This document shows positions 22,764 to 36,107 of a stretch of 64,000 nt of DNA, in pieces. The stretch comes from Durusdinium trenchii. Taxonomy: Eukaryota; Sar; Dinophyceae; Suessiales; Symbiodiniaceae. Below the pieces are notes generated by a model. The model did not search any database. It was not told the DNA's origin and saw only the letters and a program-made list of their open reading frames with translations. The position numbers were made by a program, and so were the translations under genes. How positions within the stretch are numbered: the stretch's first letter is position 1; each line of letters opens with the position of its first letter. The DNA is taken from positions 193,133 through 257,132 of the forward strand of contig CAXAMN010021729.1 of NCBI GenBank assembly GCA_963970005.1. Direction: 5' to 3'.

Positions 22764-23040
22764 CTCTGGAGAGACGGCGCAGCGCGTTTGCCAGGCGTCG
22801 CTCAAGTGAAAGCTCCGAGAAGCCGATGAAAGCACCGGCGCACTGTGGTTACACCAGCGGGTCGAAGTCCTTATCATGGGTCGAGAAGAGGAGCGACTCA
22901 CGACCAGCGGACGGGGCTAAAGGAGGAGGGGTGAACCGAACTTCCCTGTCCCGTTCCGACATGTTCAGATCACTTAAGGGATTTGAATGCCAATTCCGAC
23001 CTCGGAGGATCCCCCACGACCTCACCAAGCCTCACTTCAC

Positions 23041-23100
23041 CCAAAAGCGTTCGCTGGGCGCCGCTGCGAGCAGCGTGTCGCCATGCGCTCGCCAGCACGC
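23041..23100 (-). CDS. short exon of an unidentified protein
   Basis: CAG|G acceptor, 20 codons reading ACWRAHGDTLLAAAPSERFW, then the GT donor GTGAAG. Clean borders and high third-position GC, but the family is unknown. Confidence 0.45.
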
Positions 23101-23309
23101 CTGGACGGTGGGTTGGAACGATGAGGAATGGACTCGTGGAGCGGAGCCTCCCCCATTGGAGACTGAATTCTTTTCCAAGGTCTGCTGTACCGGATTTGTT
23201 CCTGACACAGTTTTTGGACAATTCCCATTGGTTGCCACAACTTGAGATGATCTTATGTCCCGCAGGAATTCTGACAGAGACACCCCGACCGTCCCTGACC
23301 TACACATAC

Positions 23310-23445
23310 GAAGCCGACGAGGGCTGGTGCCAGCCGCAGGCATGGCACTGATGAGCCACGCGACTGGACAGTCGCGGTGCGCGCGCCCGGCGCAGACAGG
23401 AGCCCCTCGGTCTCCACATCAGGATCCAGGTGCATTTCATGAGCG
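23310..23445 (-). CDS. exon of an unidentified protein
   Basis: The frame reads AHEMHLDPDVETEGLL and ends LAPALVGF before a canonical GTATGT donor. The acceptor is less clear (AAAG|C). It may belong with the exons at 23041, 22703 and 22265, but this is not shown. Confidence 0.4.
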
Positions 23446-24088
23446 CTTTGCGCCCATGTGACACCAATATGGGTCCCCAACCAAGCGAACAAAAAGAGAA
23501 CATGTTTTTGTTCATTTTTGGATTCTGGGGCATAGCTGCCAAATCATGTTGGGGGGGCTTTAGGATTCTACACACGATGATTGCAGGTAGAATCATGCAG
23601 ACCATGTAATTGTACCTGCAGGGGTCCCTGTAATCAGCAACGACCAATAGATATTTATATATATAATATATATATATATAACATTATCATAATATTATAT
23701 AATATGTATTTGTCTGCAACTTGATAGCATGAAAAGTTTAGTTGGCCACCTGTGACCCAAAGTCGGGGCACTGGTGAAGTTCCAAAACCCAGTCCCAAAC
23801 ACTCCATGTGGAATATAATCAAATGTAAATTCACCAATGAAAACCACGCCAAAGTAGGTAAATTTGCCATATGCCGTACAGGGAGTGTTTGGGCATGAGG
23901 CTGTTGACCAGGTTGGACCGAATCGAGCACGAGAACCGAATCGATCTCCCCCACAAGCACACCTGCTCGTCCACACAGGAATCGTATCCCCAAAAAAGTA
24001 AGTGGTTGACAACGAACTTTCCACTTCGATGATTATTTACGGGAGTGTAACTGGACTCACGGAGCTATGCCTTTGAAGATCCGCCAAA

Positions 24089-24655
24089 TTATTGATCATC
24101 CTGTTGTTGTTGCTGCTGCTGTTGTTTTCGGACACCTCGAAGTCGCATATCGCCATGGCCGCAGCAAAGCACCAGTGATTGGTATGGTGGTTGGTTGATG
24201 TGCATGAAGAAACTGATGCGAATGCAGATTCCCAGTATATGGAGTAACCCATCCCATCCCGTTGGGGTGACCTGGTTGGATCTGGGCTTGAAAAACTGTC
24301 CGTTGTCCGAACACATGGAGCAACCTCTCTCAGGGCTGCAAGGGTAGCCAAAACATGCTTCACATATTGCGCACACCTTTTCCCCAGGGCATTGCGAAAT
24401 GCTCTCCCCTTCCATGGCCTCAGGAGAGCAAATTTTTGACAAGTGCATCGGACATCCTCTGACAAAGTTGAACACATACATGGCTGACTCTCTTCCTTTG
24501 ATTTCTTCCTGACTCGCACCTTGCCAAATACCGAACTGCTTCAGCTTAGGGCCACACCACAATAGCAATTTCCACACTCCATGAAGGCTCCTTGGTTGGC
24601 ACCTTCCGCCAAGACGATGCAATAGATGGCATCTTCCCAGCCAGTCGTGCCGCAT
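24089..24655 (-). CDS. cysteine-rich open frame with polyglutamine end, uncertain
   Basis: An uninterrupted 188-codon frame. Its middle reads GEKVCAICEACFGY and SPERGCSMCSDNG, a zinc-binding-like cysteine pattern, and it ends in an eight-glutamine run encoded by a CAG/CAA repeat. Codon bias is only moderate, so an exon in the middle with open flanking intron is possible. Confidence 0.35.
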   Translation of the reverse strand: MRHDWLGRCHLLHRLGGRCQPRSLHGVWKLLLWCGPKLKQFGIWQGASQEEIKGRESAMYVFNFVRGCPMHLSKICSPEAMEGESISQCPGEKVCAICEACFGYPCSPERGCSMCSDNGQFFKPRSNQVTPTGWDGLLHILGICIRISFFMHINQPPYQSLVLCCGHGDMRLRGVRKQQQQQQQQDDQ

Positions 24656-24937
24656 CGTCGATGCATGGAATCACAATCAAATCACCATGCTGTCACATCT
24701 GCATCCTGCACCTCAGACTTACAATTGGAGATTCATACCTAGACCTACACCCATTCAAACTTCAAACACAAGGTTGTAACATTGACGTGTGTCTCACCAG
24801 AACGCAGACTGAACAAGGCGGGCATCATCCATGGAAATTTCCGTCGCCTCTGGATCCGAAGCATTGCACATTGGGAAAAGCTCTGCCGGAAACGATCTCC
24901 GGTAGCGCGCGTCCCATAGGGGCATTTTGCGCCCCTC

Positions 24938-25170
24938 AGGCGATATGAAGACCCCTTACTTGCTTTTCAGGAGATGAAGCACATTGAAGCACATAGCAAC
25001 AGCTTAGTTAAGTGCTACCCCGTCAAATCAAATATCTCCAAGAAGACTAGCCTGCAAACCAAATATCCAAATCAAAAGAAATAGATGCATAAGACAATGA
25101 CAAGGCTCACCTCTTCTTTCCTTTGGTTCTTCCGCTCTTCACTGTGTGGATGCATCGCTTCCATGTTCTT
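24938..25170. repeat. local duplication, copy A
   Basis: About 230 bp that recur at 25508-25747 with roughly 85-90% identity by eye, starting gatatgaagaccccttact. See the second copy. Confidence 0.75.
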
Positions 25171-25507
25171 TTGCACTCTCCTCGCGACGAGGCGCACTTC
25201 GCAACACGTGTCAAGGTGTCGAAGTGACTGACCCCACCTGTGCCGCCTGCGATACTTACCGCCTGTGATCTTTCTTCTGTACCTGTCGCCACTGCGACAT
25301 TGAAGAGTCATAATATGTCATAATCATATCACTCACGCTTCTCACCTGATCAAACGTGTATTTACTTTTGGTTCCTTCGCTACAGCAAAGCGCGTCGGTC
25401 CTGCGACCTCTTCCATGGCCTCAGACGAAGAGGCCTTGCTCTTCACATGCAGTTGAAGAGGCATACCTTTATGTAGGGCCTTCTTGAATGTCCAAATCTT
25501 CTCGCCT

Positions 25508-25747
25508 TCTGGAGATATGAAGACCCCTTACTTGCTTTTCAGGAGATGAAGCACATAGAAACAGCCTGGTTAAATGCTGCTATCTGCTGCTACCCCTTCA
25601 AATCAAACATCTCCAGGAAGACTGGGGTGCAAACCAAATATCCAAATTAAAAAAATAGATGCATAAGACAATGACAAGGCTCACTTCTTCTCCCCTGTGG
25701 TTCTTCCACTCTTCACTGTGTGGATGCATCGCTTCCACACTTGCGCC
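25508..25747. repeat. local duplication, copy B
   Basis: Second copy of the 24938-25170 segment. Both copies end, on the minus strand, in a frame reading WKRCIHTVKSGRT, so the duplicated unit may carry an exon or exon end. Upstream of this point the two copies differ. Confidence 0.75.
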
Positions 25748-25967
25748 ATGGGCTTGAGCACTGTGCTAAAGCTTCCCCTATTCAAGCCAAAAGCTGAGGG
25801 AATGGGCTTCCACTGGCTTTTTGAGCAACACCGAGTGTCAACCCTTCCATCCATAGTCCTGGAAAGAAAACTATCAACCTTTCCAATCCCTCCTGTGGGA
25901 CATCCAGCTCTTTCAAGGTCCACCGGTCAAATCCTCCGCTGGAACCGCATGCGGAACCGCCTGCGGT

Positions 25968-26110
25968 TCAGCTGAACCAGGCCTGCAAGAGCTGCTTGGA
26001 GTCCCTCGCCAGGCCATCCACGCACATCCGCAGCGCGGTCTTCCGCGTGGCATCCGCCTCCGCGCGCTGGAGCCGAGCCGACAGCACAGTCTTCCGCATG
26101 GATCCCACCG
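25968..26110 (-). CDS. coiled-coil exon, unidentified protein
   Basis: The frame reads MRKTVLSARLQRAEADATRK then TALRMCVDGLARDSKQLLQA, a heptad-like pattern with almost all third positions G or C. It ends near a TGA at 25968 or at an unseen donor just before it. Probably the same gene as 26453-26536. Confidence 0.45.
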
Positions 26111-26452
26111 GGGGAAGACACGCACAGCACGGTGTCGCAGGAGACGCATGGCCAATCACAAGGCGAAGAAAGCAGGATCATGACTTGGTGTTTCCCTCGG
26201 CGGTTCACGTTTTTTGTCAGGATAAAAGGCACACCATCAAAAATGCACAAAACATAATTGTCTAGTGGTCTTCAAGAATTGCTGACCCCCCTCTGCTTCC
26301 TATTCTTGCCATAAATCCTGCCAAAACCCAGCTGCTCTCCTGACATCATGAGCAACACCCTCTCAATCTCTCCCAAAGAGCCTGAAAGACTCTAAGTGCA
26401 AGTGCACTTATGATTGCAATATGATTGCAGTCATCCCTCAAACTTCCCCGAC

Positions 26453-26536
26453 CTCTTCGAACTCTCCACCTCGCGCCTTGGCCAAGGCCTTCTGCCTCGC
26501 AGGCTCGCTGGACCAGCTGAGCTCCTGCAAGAGCGC
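26453..26536 (-). CDS. helical exon, unidentified protein
   Basis: GAG|G acceptor, 28 codons (ALLQELSWSSEPARQKALAK...), then a GT donor. Strong third-position GC. Helical and charged, in keeping with the coiled-coil exon about 340 bp downstream. Confidence 0.5.
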
Positions 26537-27187
26537 CTCACCGAGAACCGACGCCGACTCGACTCGACTCGTTGGGCGATCATGGCGTGTGGCGATCACG
26601 TTTGGAAGGCGTTTTTCCTCTTTGGGTGAATCTAGTTGTGGGACCTTTGACAGGAGACTCTTTGAGAGGGGCATTTAACAAAGATGCAAAGTAGCTGGTG
26701 CATGGAAATAATTTTGCGACAGCGTCTTCTTGTCTCTCTTTCTTTGGATGTGCGCCAAATCATCACCGTTTGGGTGCGAGTTCTGAGATTCTCGAAGCAT
26801 TCTCAGCGCGTGGACAACTTCGGTTTTTCATGGAGTGCCCTAGGCCAGATTGAGCATGATTTAACTACCGCTATTTCAATGTTTTTCAGCCAGACTTGAT
26901 GCATGCAGAAGCTTCTGGTCATAGGCTGTGCGTGGTGCCAGGCGTTCGGGCCTCACGCCTTGAGAGTCTGTTACGGATGCCAGTGCCAGTTGCGAAAGTG
27001 TTTCTTCGAGGATTACGAGGAAAACATCCAGAATTGCTCATCAGTGTTGCTTTACCCTTACTCAATATGTACACATTATAGTTATAGTCATATATATATA
27101 TGTGTATACAAAGAGAGAGAGAGAGAGAGAGGGAGAGATTTCATTGGATTTCCGGTCGTGGCATCTCGTCCCAAACGGAGTCGGCGC

Positions 27188-27244
27188 CTTGGCGACGCCC
27201 CAGTGCTTGGAGGCCGCCGCTTTCACCACGGCACAGCCCAAAGC
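27188..27244 (-). CDS. short exon of an unidentified protein
   Basis: CAG|G acceptor, 19 codons (ALGCAVVKAAASKHWGVAK), then a GC donor. Located upstream of the two helical exons and possibly in the same gene. Confidence 0.4.
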
Positions 27245-28892
27245 CTGAAAACCACCGTTCTTCGGCGACGGACCGCGAAAGGCGGACCGTGGTGGATGAA
27301 GAACTGATGTCTTTTTGTTCGGAAGGGTTTTAGGGTCACGTCCAAGGTCCATCCGGAAGACAGAGGAAGTGAAGTCTGAAATCTTGATAACGAATTGACA
27401 TGTATGGATATAGGAGATCACATGAGATAACCAAGGTAACCAAGGAGTCCATATTTATCCTTATTGTGCGTCAATGTCTGGCAACTGTTCTTCAAAAACA
27501 GTAGCATGCCGGCATGCCGTAGCGCAATTGCTCCTCGGGTGCAGTGCTCTAGGTTGTTCATGCTCAGACCCCCAAAAAAAGTGCTACCAGTTCTGCTTAT
27601 CAATGTATCTGCCAACAAAATGAATCCGAACGCCTGAGGCCGGTGCGTTCATTCTGCGGATGACGCACCCCATTGGTCTGTGGATTTGAGACTCCATGAC
27701 CCGCTCATGAACGACCTGCTCTGGCGGCCTCCGCATAGGGCGCTGCCTCCGTGCTTCGGTGGGAAGGCTGCCCGACAGCCTGGTGGAACTGGAAGGAAGT
27801 CACACCGACTGGGGCGCTGACCCGAGTCTGCTGCTTAGATCGGTGAACCCCCAACTCTGGCTGCTGGAATCGAGTCATCATGAGATTGGGCAACGTGGCT
27901 CAAGTCAAAGTGAGTCGCCCGGCGACTCGTAGGTTACGGATGAAGCAACCATCAAATCAATGAGGCTTGTTTGGCATAGTAGCAACTGCATGCAACGGCC
28001 TAAAATTAAACCTCCACAGCCACAACGATGGACTCTACGCGCGCCAAAGACCATCATTCGAACTAGTTCAGGAGGGCTGCAGAACAAAAAAAGCTTTCGC
28101 CAAAGGTCGATCAAGTTCATGTAGGTTCAAGAGTATGTGTAGTTCGTAATTGTCTCGAAAGTTCTCCAACCAAAAATCTAAACATATCTGAACCCACTTC
28201 TTCATTGTTTGGGGGCAGGGCAAGCTAAAGCATACAAGAGAGTTCAGGCTAGGGATGGCTAGGGCCATGCCTCTACACTGCCTAGCCTTGTCTGATCGGT
28301 GAGCAAAGTGCTCTGGAACACCAGCACAAATGACCTCAGGTTTGGCCCATTCGGACCTCAGCTTCCTGCTTCATCTCCGGTGGGAGCGCTTGCACCTGAG
28401 GCGACACTTCGGTAATGACGAAGAACGAGTGATCAAAGTGAACAAACCACTCGTTGTCTTCATTCTTGGATCGTCCTGCACGTCAATGTGGTTTCTCCAC
28501 GACATGTTTTGTTGAACGTGTTGAACTTGCATGAACTTGCATCATACATCACCCAACTCCTGTCAGGAGTGGACCCCAAAGGTGCGGTCCGAGGCGCCAC
28601 CAGGCCCTTCCAATTGAAAGGACCGTTCTGAAGACCTCGGTGTCGAGACGTGGCTCAACGAGCTGGACCCAGCTTGGAGGCCGTGCCGATCTGCGCGGCA
28701 AGGATACAGTAGATTAGTAGTTAAATGCAATTAAGCATAACACGTCTTGATAAATTGTTCAACAGAACATCTACGGATCTCCAATCTCTAAGTCTGAAGT
28801 CACCAGAATGAGTGAGAAATGTACACCTCGCTGCTGAGGGTGGATCAAATAACTGAGAATGCCTAAAGTGCAAAGTGAAACGTGATTCAACC

Positions 28893-28929
<37 letters not shown>

Positions 28930-29948
28930 GGAGGAGGAGGAGGAGGAGGATTTACGGTGATGTCATCTGCCAGCTGGTAGATCTGGTAGCACTCACCATT
29001 TGAACATATTTGAACCGTAACAACCTGAGTCAACCTGAGTCAACCGACCATCGGATTTTCAGGGCTTTGCAAAGGGCATCCAACAGAACTCCCAGTGGGC
29101 CAAAAGCAGAGACCTCACACTCAATGGATAGCCAATTCATCCAGGAAAATATTGTGAATTTCTCATCTTCTCCATAAAACATCATAAAACCAATTTAACA
29201 CCCATCAAAAAAACACATCAGAGACTTTGATTTGGCTCCAGTTCACACCTTCACCATCCTTCACCATCATCACCTTTTCAACTTTCCTTCGCATCGTGGG
29301 GGGTTCAAGACGATTCCCCGCGGCCGCCCGCGGCCTGAAAAATCGCCGCTGCTTCGGGTCACGGGTTTTGGGGGTCGGCCGTGAGAAGTAGACTCTTTTC
29401 ATCATGTTTTTCAATATCTCTTCGCTTTGAACCCATCTCTACCCCTCCGCCGAACGAAAACGGCACGGCCTCCCCTCCGGGGCCCCGCCGTCGCGCACGT
29501 CCGCGACCTGGGGTGCGGCGTGACGACCTGGTCACTGGTCACCGCCCAGCCTCTGGGATCTCCGGGCGGCCTCCTTGAAAAGGCCATAATGGTGGATCAA
29601 GAAGGATCTTCTGAGGTCTCAAGTCCAGGCTCCTTACCCCAACCTGGATCCATTCTCTTGAGCATGCGCCATGCCACTAAAGAAGTAGCTAGTAAAGTAA
29701 CAGCTATAGTACTCCCTGTATCGAAACCTGGTGTCCAATCCAAAGAGCAGGTATCTTCAAAAGTGCCAGCGGTCATATTCAAACAGAGAACACTGCCGGT
29801 GTCCATATCAAAACCATTCGTACTTGGTATGCCGAAATACCGTTCCACCATGCCGAAACTACCATGAAAATCGCTACACTTCTGACTTCTCCAAACATGA
29901 AGCTTCCATAAGCTTCCTGTGTTCGTGGCAAGCCCAGCGTGAGCCCAC
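27245..29948. other. no confident gene; GAT/GAG microsatellite
   Basis: Holds a (gat)n(gag)n tract at 28905-28950, a small palindrome around 27912 and a GC-rich patch at 29455-29580. The patch is open on the plus strand (VRDLGCGVTTWSL), but strand and borders cannot be settled. Confidence 0.4.
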
Positions 29949-30020
29949 CACGAATTCCGGCGGCGTCGCCGACGCGCATGGTCCGGCCCAGCCGGCCTTG
30001 ATGCCGGTGGAGATCGCCGC
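29949..30020 (-). CDS. exon of an unidentified protein
   Basis: CAG|G acceptor, 24 codons (AAISTGIKAGWAGPCASATP...), GT donor (GTGGGC). Nearly every third position is G or C. Confidence 0.45.
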
Positions 30021-30517
30021 CTGACAGGAGCAGTTCGGAATCGAGCTGTGGAGTTCAAACACTGGGGGGGGCATGCGGACCTGTGCCCCCCCCCCCCAAC
30101 TGATCTAGTGGGTGAACGCACATCCACTTGTTTGGGTGGTTTGCTTGCAAGTGTTGACACTCACGCCTGTTGAAGAGGCATGGGACTAGAAGTGAATTTC
30201 TCGTTAAAGAACGGTTTATGTCTTTTTTGGATGTTCATAGAGAGCTGCTTGAAGACATAACCCTCTTGCTGAAGATGAAGTAGGTTGAGAGTGGTGGCTT
30301 TTAAGACCTCCTCTGGCCGATATGTGTCAAGAGTTTGGCCTCGTCGAAATGGTGTTTCCACTGCAACCTCATGGCTTGGGACTTAGACTCAGACCTCACG
30401 AGGCTTCGAATTTCATCCCTTCATGGTGATCCCTGAAGTTGTTTCAAATCAAAAGTTGATGGAAAGACATCCCGAAAGTCGCTTCCCGAGTCCATACGAT
30501 CTTTTTGGGGTGGCATC

Positions 30518-30770
30518 TTAAGATCCTTTAAGATCCATGCAATCTATTTGCAATCTCATGTTCCAGACGCTTTCCTTCCAAACGAAGATCCGCGATCCAC
30601 GGCCACCGCGGTATACCGCGGCCCCGTCCTCGGCACCGCTGCCGCGGCGGATCTCGCCCATCATCTTGCGGCTCGTCAGCAGTTCCTGGGGGTTTCGCAG
30701 CAGTTCGCGGTCGTGAGCAGTTCGCCACTTCCACCGATTCGACGCGAGAGTCGTCATGATTTGACCATGA
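30518..30770 (-). CDS. exon of an unidentified protein
   Basis: Open frame with strong codon bias through WRTAHDRELLRNPQELL, SRKMMGEI, AVYRGGRGSRIFVWKES, then a stop at 30518. It may be the last exon of a gene whose upstream exons lie to the right. A GC-rich patch at 30.83-30.98 kb could hold one of them, but both strands are open there. Confidence 0.45.
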
Positions 30771-33700
30771 TTTGCCAGTCTTCCTTTGGAGTGGGACCAG
30801 CCCCTGGTAGAATGCAATATCATAGATTCAGATGATGAGGCGGCAGCGGAACTTCGCATGAATGACTTGGGCCTCTCGACCCGCCTGGCGAGGGCATGGC
30901 ACTGCGGCCACCAGGGTGCGGCCCAGCCAGTGACGCCCCAGGAAGCCCTGCACCTGGCACGGCGGTTTCGGACAGGCGGTTTTCGGTGCTTTGCGTGTTC
31001 AACGTACTACAGGCCTAGGTTACCAGGTAGTGTCCAGAAACCCTCTGGAAAACACTGATTGAAGCAGCCAGCAACCAGCAACCAACAGCCCGCGCACAAG
31101 AAGCACGCAGGGTAATCTGCTCAGTTTCAACGCAAAACAGACCGACGTACTGTACGTCAGCATGATCATCATCCACTTTTTTACAGTACAACTCCAGTTT
31201 CCAGTGTTTCCAAGAGGCCTTGCGGCAAGTTGACCTCTTTTGTTGATCAAATAACATCATCGATGGGGGAAACCTCAAACATGGCAACGCCACCCAAATC
31301 TTGAAGCGGCATGCAACAAGACCTGCGCAGTGGCAGCTGGTCTGTTTCATAACTTTACTCTGCTAAGCTTGCCAAAGCATGTAAGTTATTTCAACTCTAG
31401 TGACTCTAGTTGAATCGCTTGTTGGGCAGCACTGTTGCAGGATAAGATAGGAAGCAAAATCTCTGAAGGCACTGGTTATGTAGGTGTAGCTACTCTGATC
31501 TGTGTTTCCAGTGGCAACCCAGCTCTCATCATGCCAGATTGCTGCGTACTGCATACTGATGTTTCTAGAACAAACTGATATTCTCTCGCCCAAATGTGAG
31601 TGAGATGAGATGAGCATTGGCCAGTTGCTGGGGCAACACTGCAATGCCATTGACTCTTCAGCTTGTCAAACAAGTGTCCAAGGTGGTTCAGATCCATTCA
31701 CTTCCATCTGAGCAAATTTGAATACTGCATCATCTGAAACATTCGCAATGGCATTGCACATGTCACCTCTCTCATATCCCAGCCCCGAGTGAAGGCTCAC
31801 ACATCGAGGGGCCTGGGCCATGTCAAAATGAATGCAGCAATCAAAAAACTTGGGCGGCAAGGACTGAATCATGGCAGGTTCTCTCTTATCCTGGTTGAAA
31901 TACAACATCTAATGGGACATCCATGTAGTTCAAATCAGGATTCCTGACCTGGAACGCAAAGCTTAAACCTGAGGATGAACCTGGACGCTTTGTGCTCGCT
32001 CCCTTCATTATGTTTAAATCAAAACACGTGTCTTTGGCTGTCGACTCGTTTTCCAATCCTGCAACTCTTTGTCATCTTCGGCTCAGAGCTGTTTTTGAAA
32101 GGGACCCGTTCTTAGAAGTGTCCGACTCGTTCCTGAAGGGCAGGGTGGCTTCGGCCAAAACAGAAATGCGTCGCCTCGTAAACCACTTCAAGTCAACAAA
32201 CCAGTTCCTCACAGTCAACAAACCCTCGCTATATTTAGGTTGGAGGCCATCGCTTCTAGGTTCTCAACTGAAGGACAAACCAAGCCCAAGATCTTCGGCC
32301 TCTATCTGTATGTGGTCGTTGGAGGGACTGGAGGTGGTAGCGGAGGCGTCCGTTGGCCCATGCTGAAGAGTCCTCCTCGCAAAGGTACACTGCGAAGCAA
32401 TGTGTTTTTCCGTTTTAGAATTGGATACCACCATCAAATGGCATTTTGCACATGCGATCACATGTGATTAAAATACTTGAATCACATTCAATTCAGGCTC
32501 TTTGTTGCCACCTAGGAATCCTTTCACCTGACTTTCCTCGCACATGCTACTCGCAAACTGCAAAAATGATATGAGTCAACATTCAGAACAGCATCATCGG
32601 GACCACTAAACTTATAATATCAATTTGAAGGTCTGCCTCAACTGAACCATCATGAACCATCTAAAGGTGCATCTTCTCATTACTACTATCTACTAGAAAC
32701 AAGTGCATTACTACTAGTACCAAGAAGCTCCTAGTAACAAAGGGCATCGCTACTAGGAGCAAGAAGCTACGTTCGTAGCTCCTGGCCTTAGGAACAAGAA
32801 GCTGGTAGTAACAAAGGGCATCGCCGCTATTAGTAACAAAATGTAACACGTGCTTCACCGCTTCGACGCCGTGAAACGGTCCTGACCGAGTCGGAGTCCG
32901 CACCGTGCGCGTCGGCGTCCAGAACGGTTGCCTAACGCCGACGCACGGGGGCGCGGCCGCGTGTAAAAGGCGGTCACGGGCTGTGGGTCAAAGAGTCAAA
33001 GGGTCAAAGATGTCAGGGAATTGGTGGATGTGAACAAAACTGAAGTTGACAGTGAAAATCCCAATGTCAAGTATGGCTTCTATTTGACCCACATCCGGAG
33101 TCACTGAGAAGGGATCTCTCAAAGGATGCTTATAAATGCTTATAATATAGACAGTCATGCTAGGAAACGTTCATGAACTACGTACCGCTCCCTTGTGGCG
33201 GCAGGAGCGAGCCGAACGACTTGGATCTTGGGATTGTATAAGACATCCTTTGAGAGACGCCCTGCCTGGACAACCTACCGCGTTGGATCTCGCATCTCGC
33301 CCGGATCCAACTCGCGCGGAGACCGCATCGAGTCCCAAACCGCCTTCCAGCGCCAGAACGTTCCTTGAGTCTCTGAGAGCGAAAAGAAGGACGAGGACAT
33401 CGACGACTCAGTCTCGCTCGGCCATCGACGAGGACATCGGCCGTTTTATTAGGGCGTCTCCATCGATTGAAACGCCGTGCTTCAACCCTGGTCTAGTCAA
33501 GTCATGATCAAGTATATAAGCTGTGTTTCAGAGCTGTGGACATTCTGAGGGGGGGGGTGTCACTGCCCCTGCTGGGCATCCAAGTCTTGGTTCGTGTCTT
33601 TCCGGGTGTGGCTGTGTTTGGACAGATCCGGAGGCGGGTCCTCATCCTCCGACTCCTCTGCTGTGTAGTGGATGACAGCTGCCTTGTCACAAACGCAACA

Positions 33701-34713
33701 ATGCAACGAATGACATAGAATTAACTACCTCAAATCATAGTCCCAACTATTGAACTCTATATCTAGCCAGTAAAAAAAACGAGTCTCAGAGGAAAACGAA
33801 CTAACTACTTATGCAAGCCTAATAGCCGGTGGTTCATTCTGTAAAATCCGAGGCCCAAAAAGAACAGGATGTCGTGATGGGCAGTGACGGGATGTAATTG
33901 GTTTGTCCAGTAAGTCATCGATGCTTGGCACAAGTCTGCCTCTTGAGCAGTATCTACTTTGTCCGATGCTTTCCGTTTAGCCTTCCGTTTTCCAAGCTAA
34001 TCCAAGCTACATCTTTGAAGATCGTGACCTATCGCAATGTTCCCACATCCTGCAGCCCGCTGGAAGCTCGACTCATCGCTGCGCTGGTCAAACCCTGCTG
34101 GCCCAGCCTCCTTTGCTAAGTGCCCTGGATCACGATAGATCAGCAAATTGTGCAGGCTGCACCTCAGGCATCTGCTGCTTCATCGGCTGTGACCCCGAAA
34201 ACATCGCCCCCTTTAGACTAGAAAGTGGCGTTGGAAACGGTTGCAAAGCAATGACATGACCCGTAGTCACCGTGTTTTGAGAGAAAACAGGGTTAAGTTA
34301 TGCTTGCCATCCGCTGTGAATTTCGGAAGCGGTTTGATTTCTCCTTCATCTGAGGGCCCGGCCCCCGACAGAGCATGGCGTTGAAGGTGTCAAGAAGGAC
34401 AAAAGGGAAAAGGGTCACCAAGATGAAACCTGAAGCGACGTATCTCCTTCGTCGTGCCGCGTGCCGCGTCGTCTCCTTCGTTCCGAATTTTCAGAGTTCA
34501 GGTGGTGGTGGTGGTGGTGGTGGTGGAAGACACCCCACGGCCGGCCCACCCACCCAATTGGTGTCTGGTGGTCCAGAGTGGAGTTTCAATCAGCTCCCCT
34601 TCCAACATCCAACATCCAACCTCACCTCCCTATAGATGTGAAACCCACCTGATCTAGCAAGACTAGTATGCAAGAATCAGAATCATGCATGATATGTATA
34701 TGGTGTGGCACGA

Positions 34714-34744
<31 letters not shown>

Positions 34745-35969
34745 TCCGCCTCGCCCCTTTCAGGCACATGAGCACCCGGAACCCCACATGGAATAAGAGA
34801 CGAACACCGCTCGCCGGCGAGGGAAGCCCGGGTCTCCATGCCGGAGATAAACATGTCCTAAGTGGAGTTGATGGTGTGTGTGTGTGTGTGTTTTCTGGTT
34901 TCTTGAAAAGCAACCAAATGGTAGTGATCTACTGTGATCATTCATGATCATTCATGATCTGTTTCTTCTAGTGATGGGATCTTGGAAATTGGCAACCCGA
35001 AGTTCGCTTCCATCCTTAAATGTCCTTACCATTATTTGTTTTAATATGGTGACATGTTCAGAAGGTTTGCGGGAAATTCTAGCTACTAACCTTCTCGAGG
35101 AACTCGTCTGTTTGGTGCTGGGAATTGCTGAAGAATGGGAACCTCCAGCGATTGCCAAGTAAAAACAGTGCGGTCAGGTTCCTATTTCACTGAGGGCCAA
35201 CTCATTCATGAGCAGATTGTTGTGTCCACAACTGTTGCATTTACCAAAAGCTCTGGGTCTTTGCGTTGAACCGATCTCAATCAACAAATTCTCATCAGGC
35301 TTGATGTGTGTTGCAACAGCAGCTAAGGTCCAAACCCTGAACATGCGGTTGGCGTGAACCCATAAGCTCAGGAACTGCAGCCAGCCTCTGCAGCAACGAA
35401 TGGAAGGCTGGATGTGGCAACCTATCTCTCTCATTTCTTCTGGGCAAAATCTGGTTGCTTTTGAACATACACACTCAATAATTACCGCAGAACAAAAAGC
35501 ATCAGTTCCTGGTGCCCATACGGTGCCTCCAACCCGGTCAAAGCATCTGGACCGCAAGACCTGGGCCAAGCAAAAATGACTTCAAAGCCCCGATTCGCTC
35601 GGCTCCGCTCCGATTCGCTCCGGCGTGACGTGGCAAAGCTTGGAGCTGCACCCCCTCAGCCAGGAACAGCACGATCTCATAGAGGAGGTACTTCCTGACA
35701 CAAAAGCATGACGAATTGGCCATGATAGTCATGGCGAGCGTCTGGTATAAATTGGCCGGGGGGTTGGGCGGAAGGCAATGGAACCAAAATAACATGACCC
35801 TTGTATCTCAGTAGGCTCATGGCATGCACTGGCTGCCTTGGCTCGTCCCCCAGTTCTGGAAGGAATGGTTCAAAAAATAATCACTTACTATCACTTACTG
35901 TAGGTTCTACGGAGCATTGTAAGCCAATTGACTCCGGTCAACACCTTGATCAAGGTTCACGACGAATGC
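30771..35969. other. no confident gene; isolated ambiguous islands
   Basis: Contains a CTACTAG-type repeat at 32685-32845, a GC-rich island at 33240-33450 that is open on plus with a possible GT donor, a (ggt)n tract at 34500-34526 and an (aac)n tract at 34715-34744. No family was recognised. Confidence 0.4.
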
Positions 35970-36107
35970 ATCACTCTCCGGATGTTTTCGGCCCCCCGTT
36001 GGTCTCGGGAGCCGACAGGACCAAACCGGCGATGAAGGTCTTCCACCATCTTGGCGCCGAGGAGCGTCGCTATGCGTCGCTCCCGGAGCGAGGCCACCCG
36101 CGGGGAG
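35970..36107 (-). CDS. exon of an unidentified protein
   Basis: The frame reads GVSPRVASLRERRIATLLGA then KMVEDLHRRFGPVG with high third-position GC and an amphipathic helical look. The best acceptor (GTCAG|C) breaks the AG|G rule seen elsewhere, so borders are approximate. Confidence 0.45.

Noticed and set aside
26903..27100. Plus-strand cysteine-containing frame (GCAWCQ, CFFEDYEENIQNC)
   Set aside because: Moderate codon bias only, no AG|G acceptor with a donor, and against the strand trend; left unannotated.
29597..30160. Minus-strand 187-codon frame
   Set aside because: Only about 72 bases (29949-30020) look coding, and in another frame; the rest has no codon bias.
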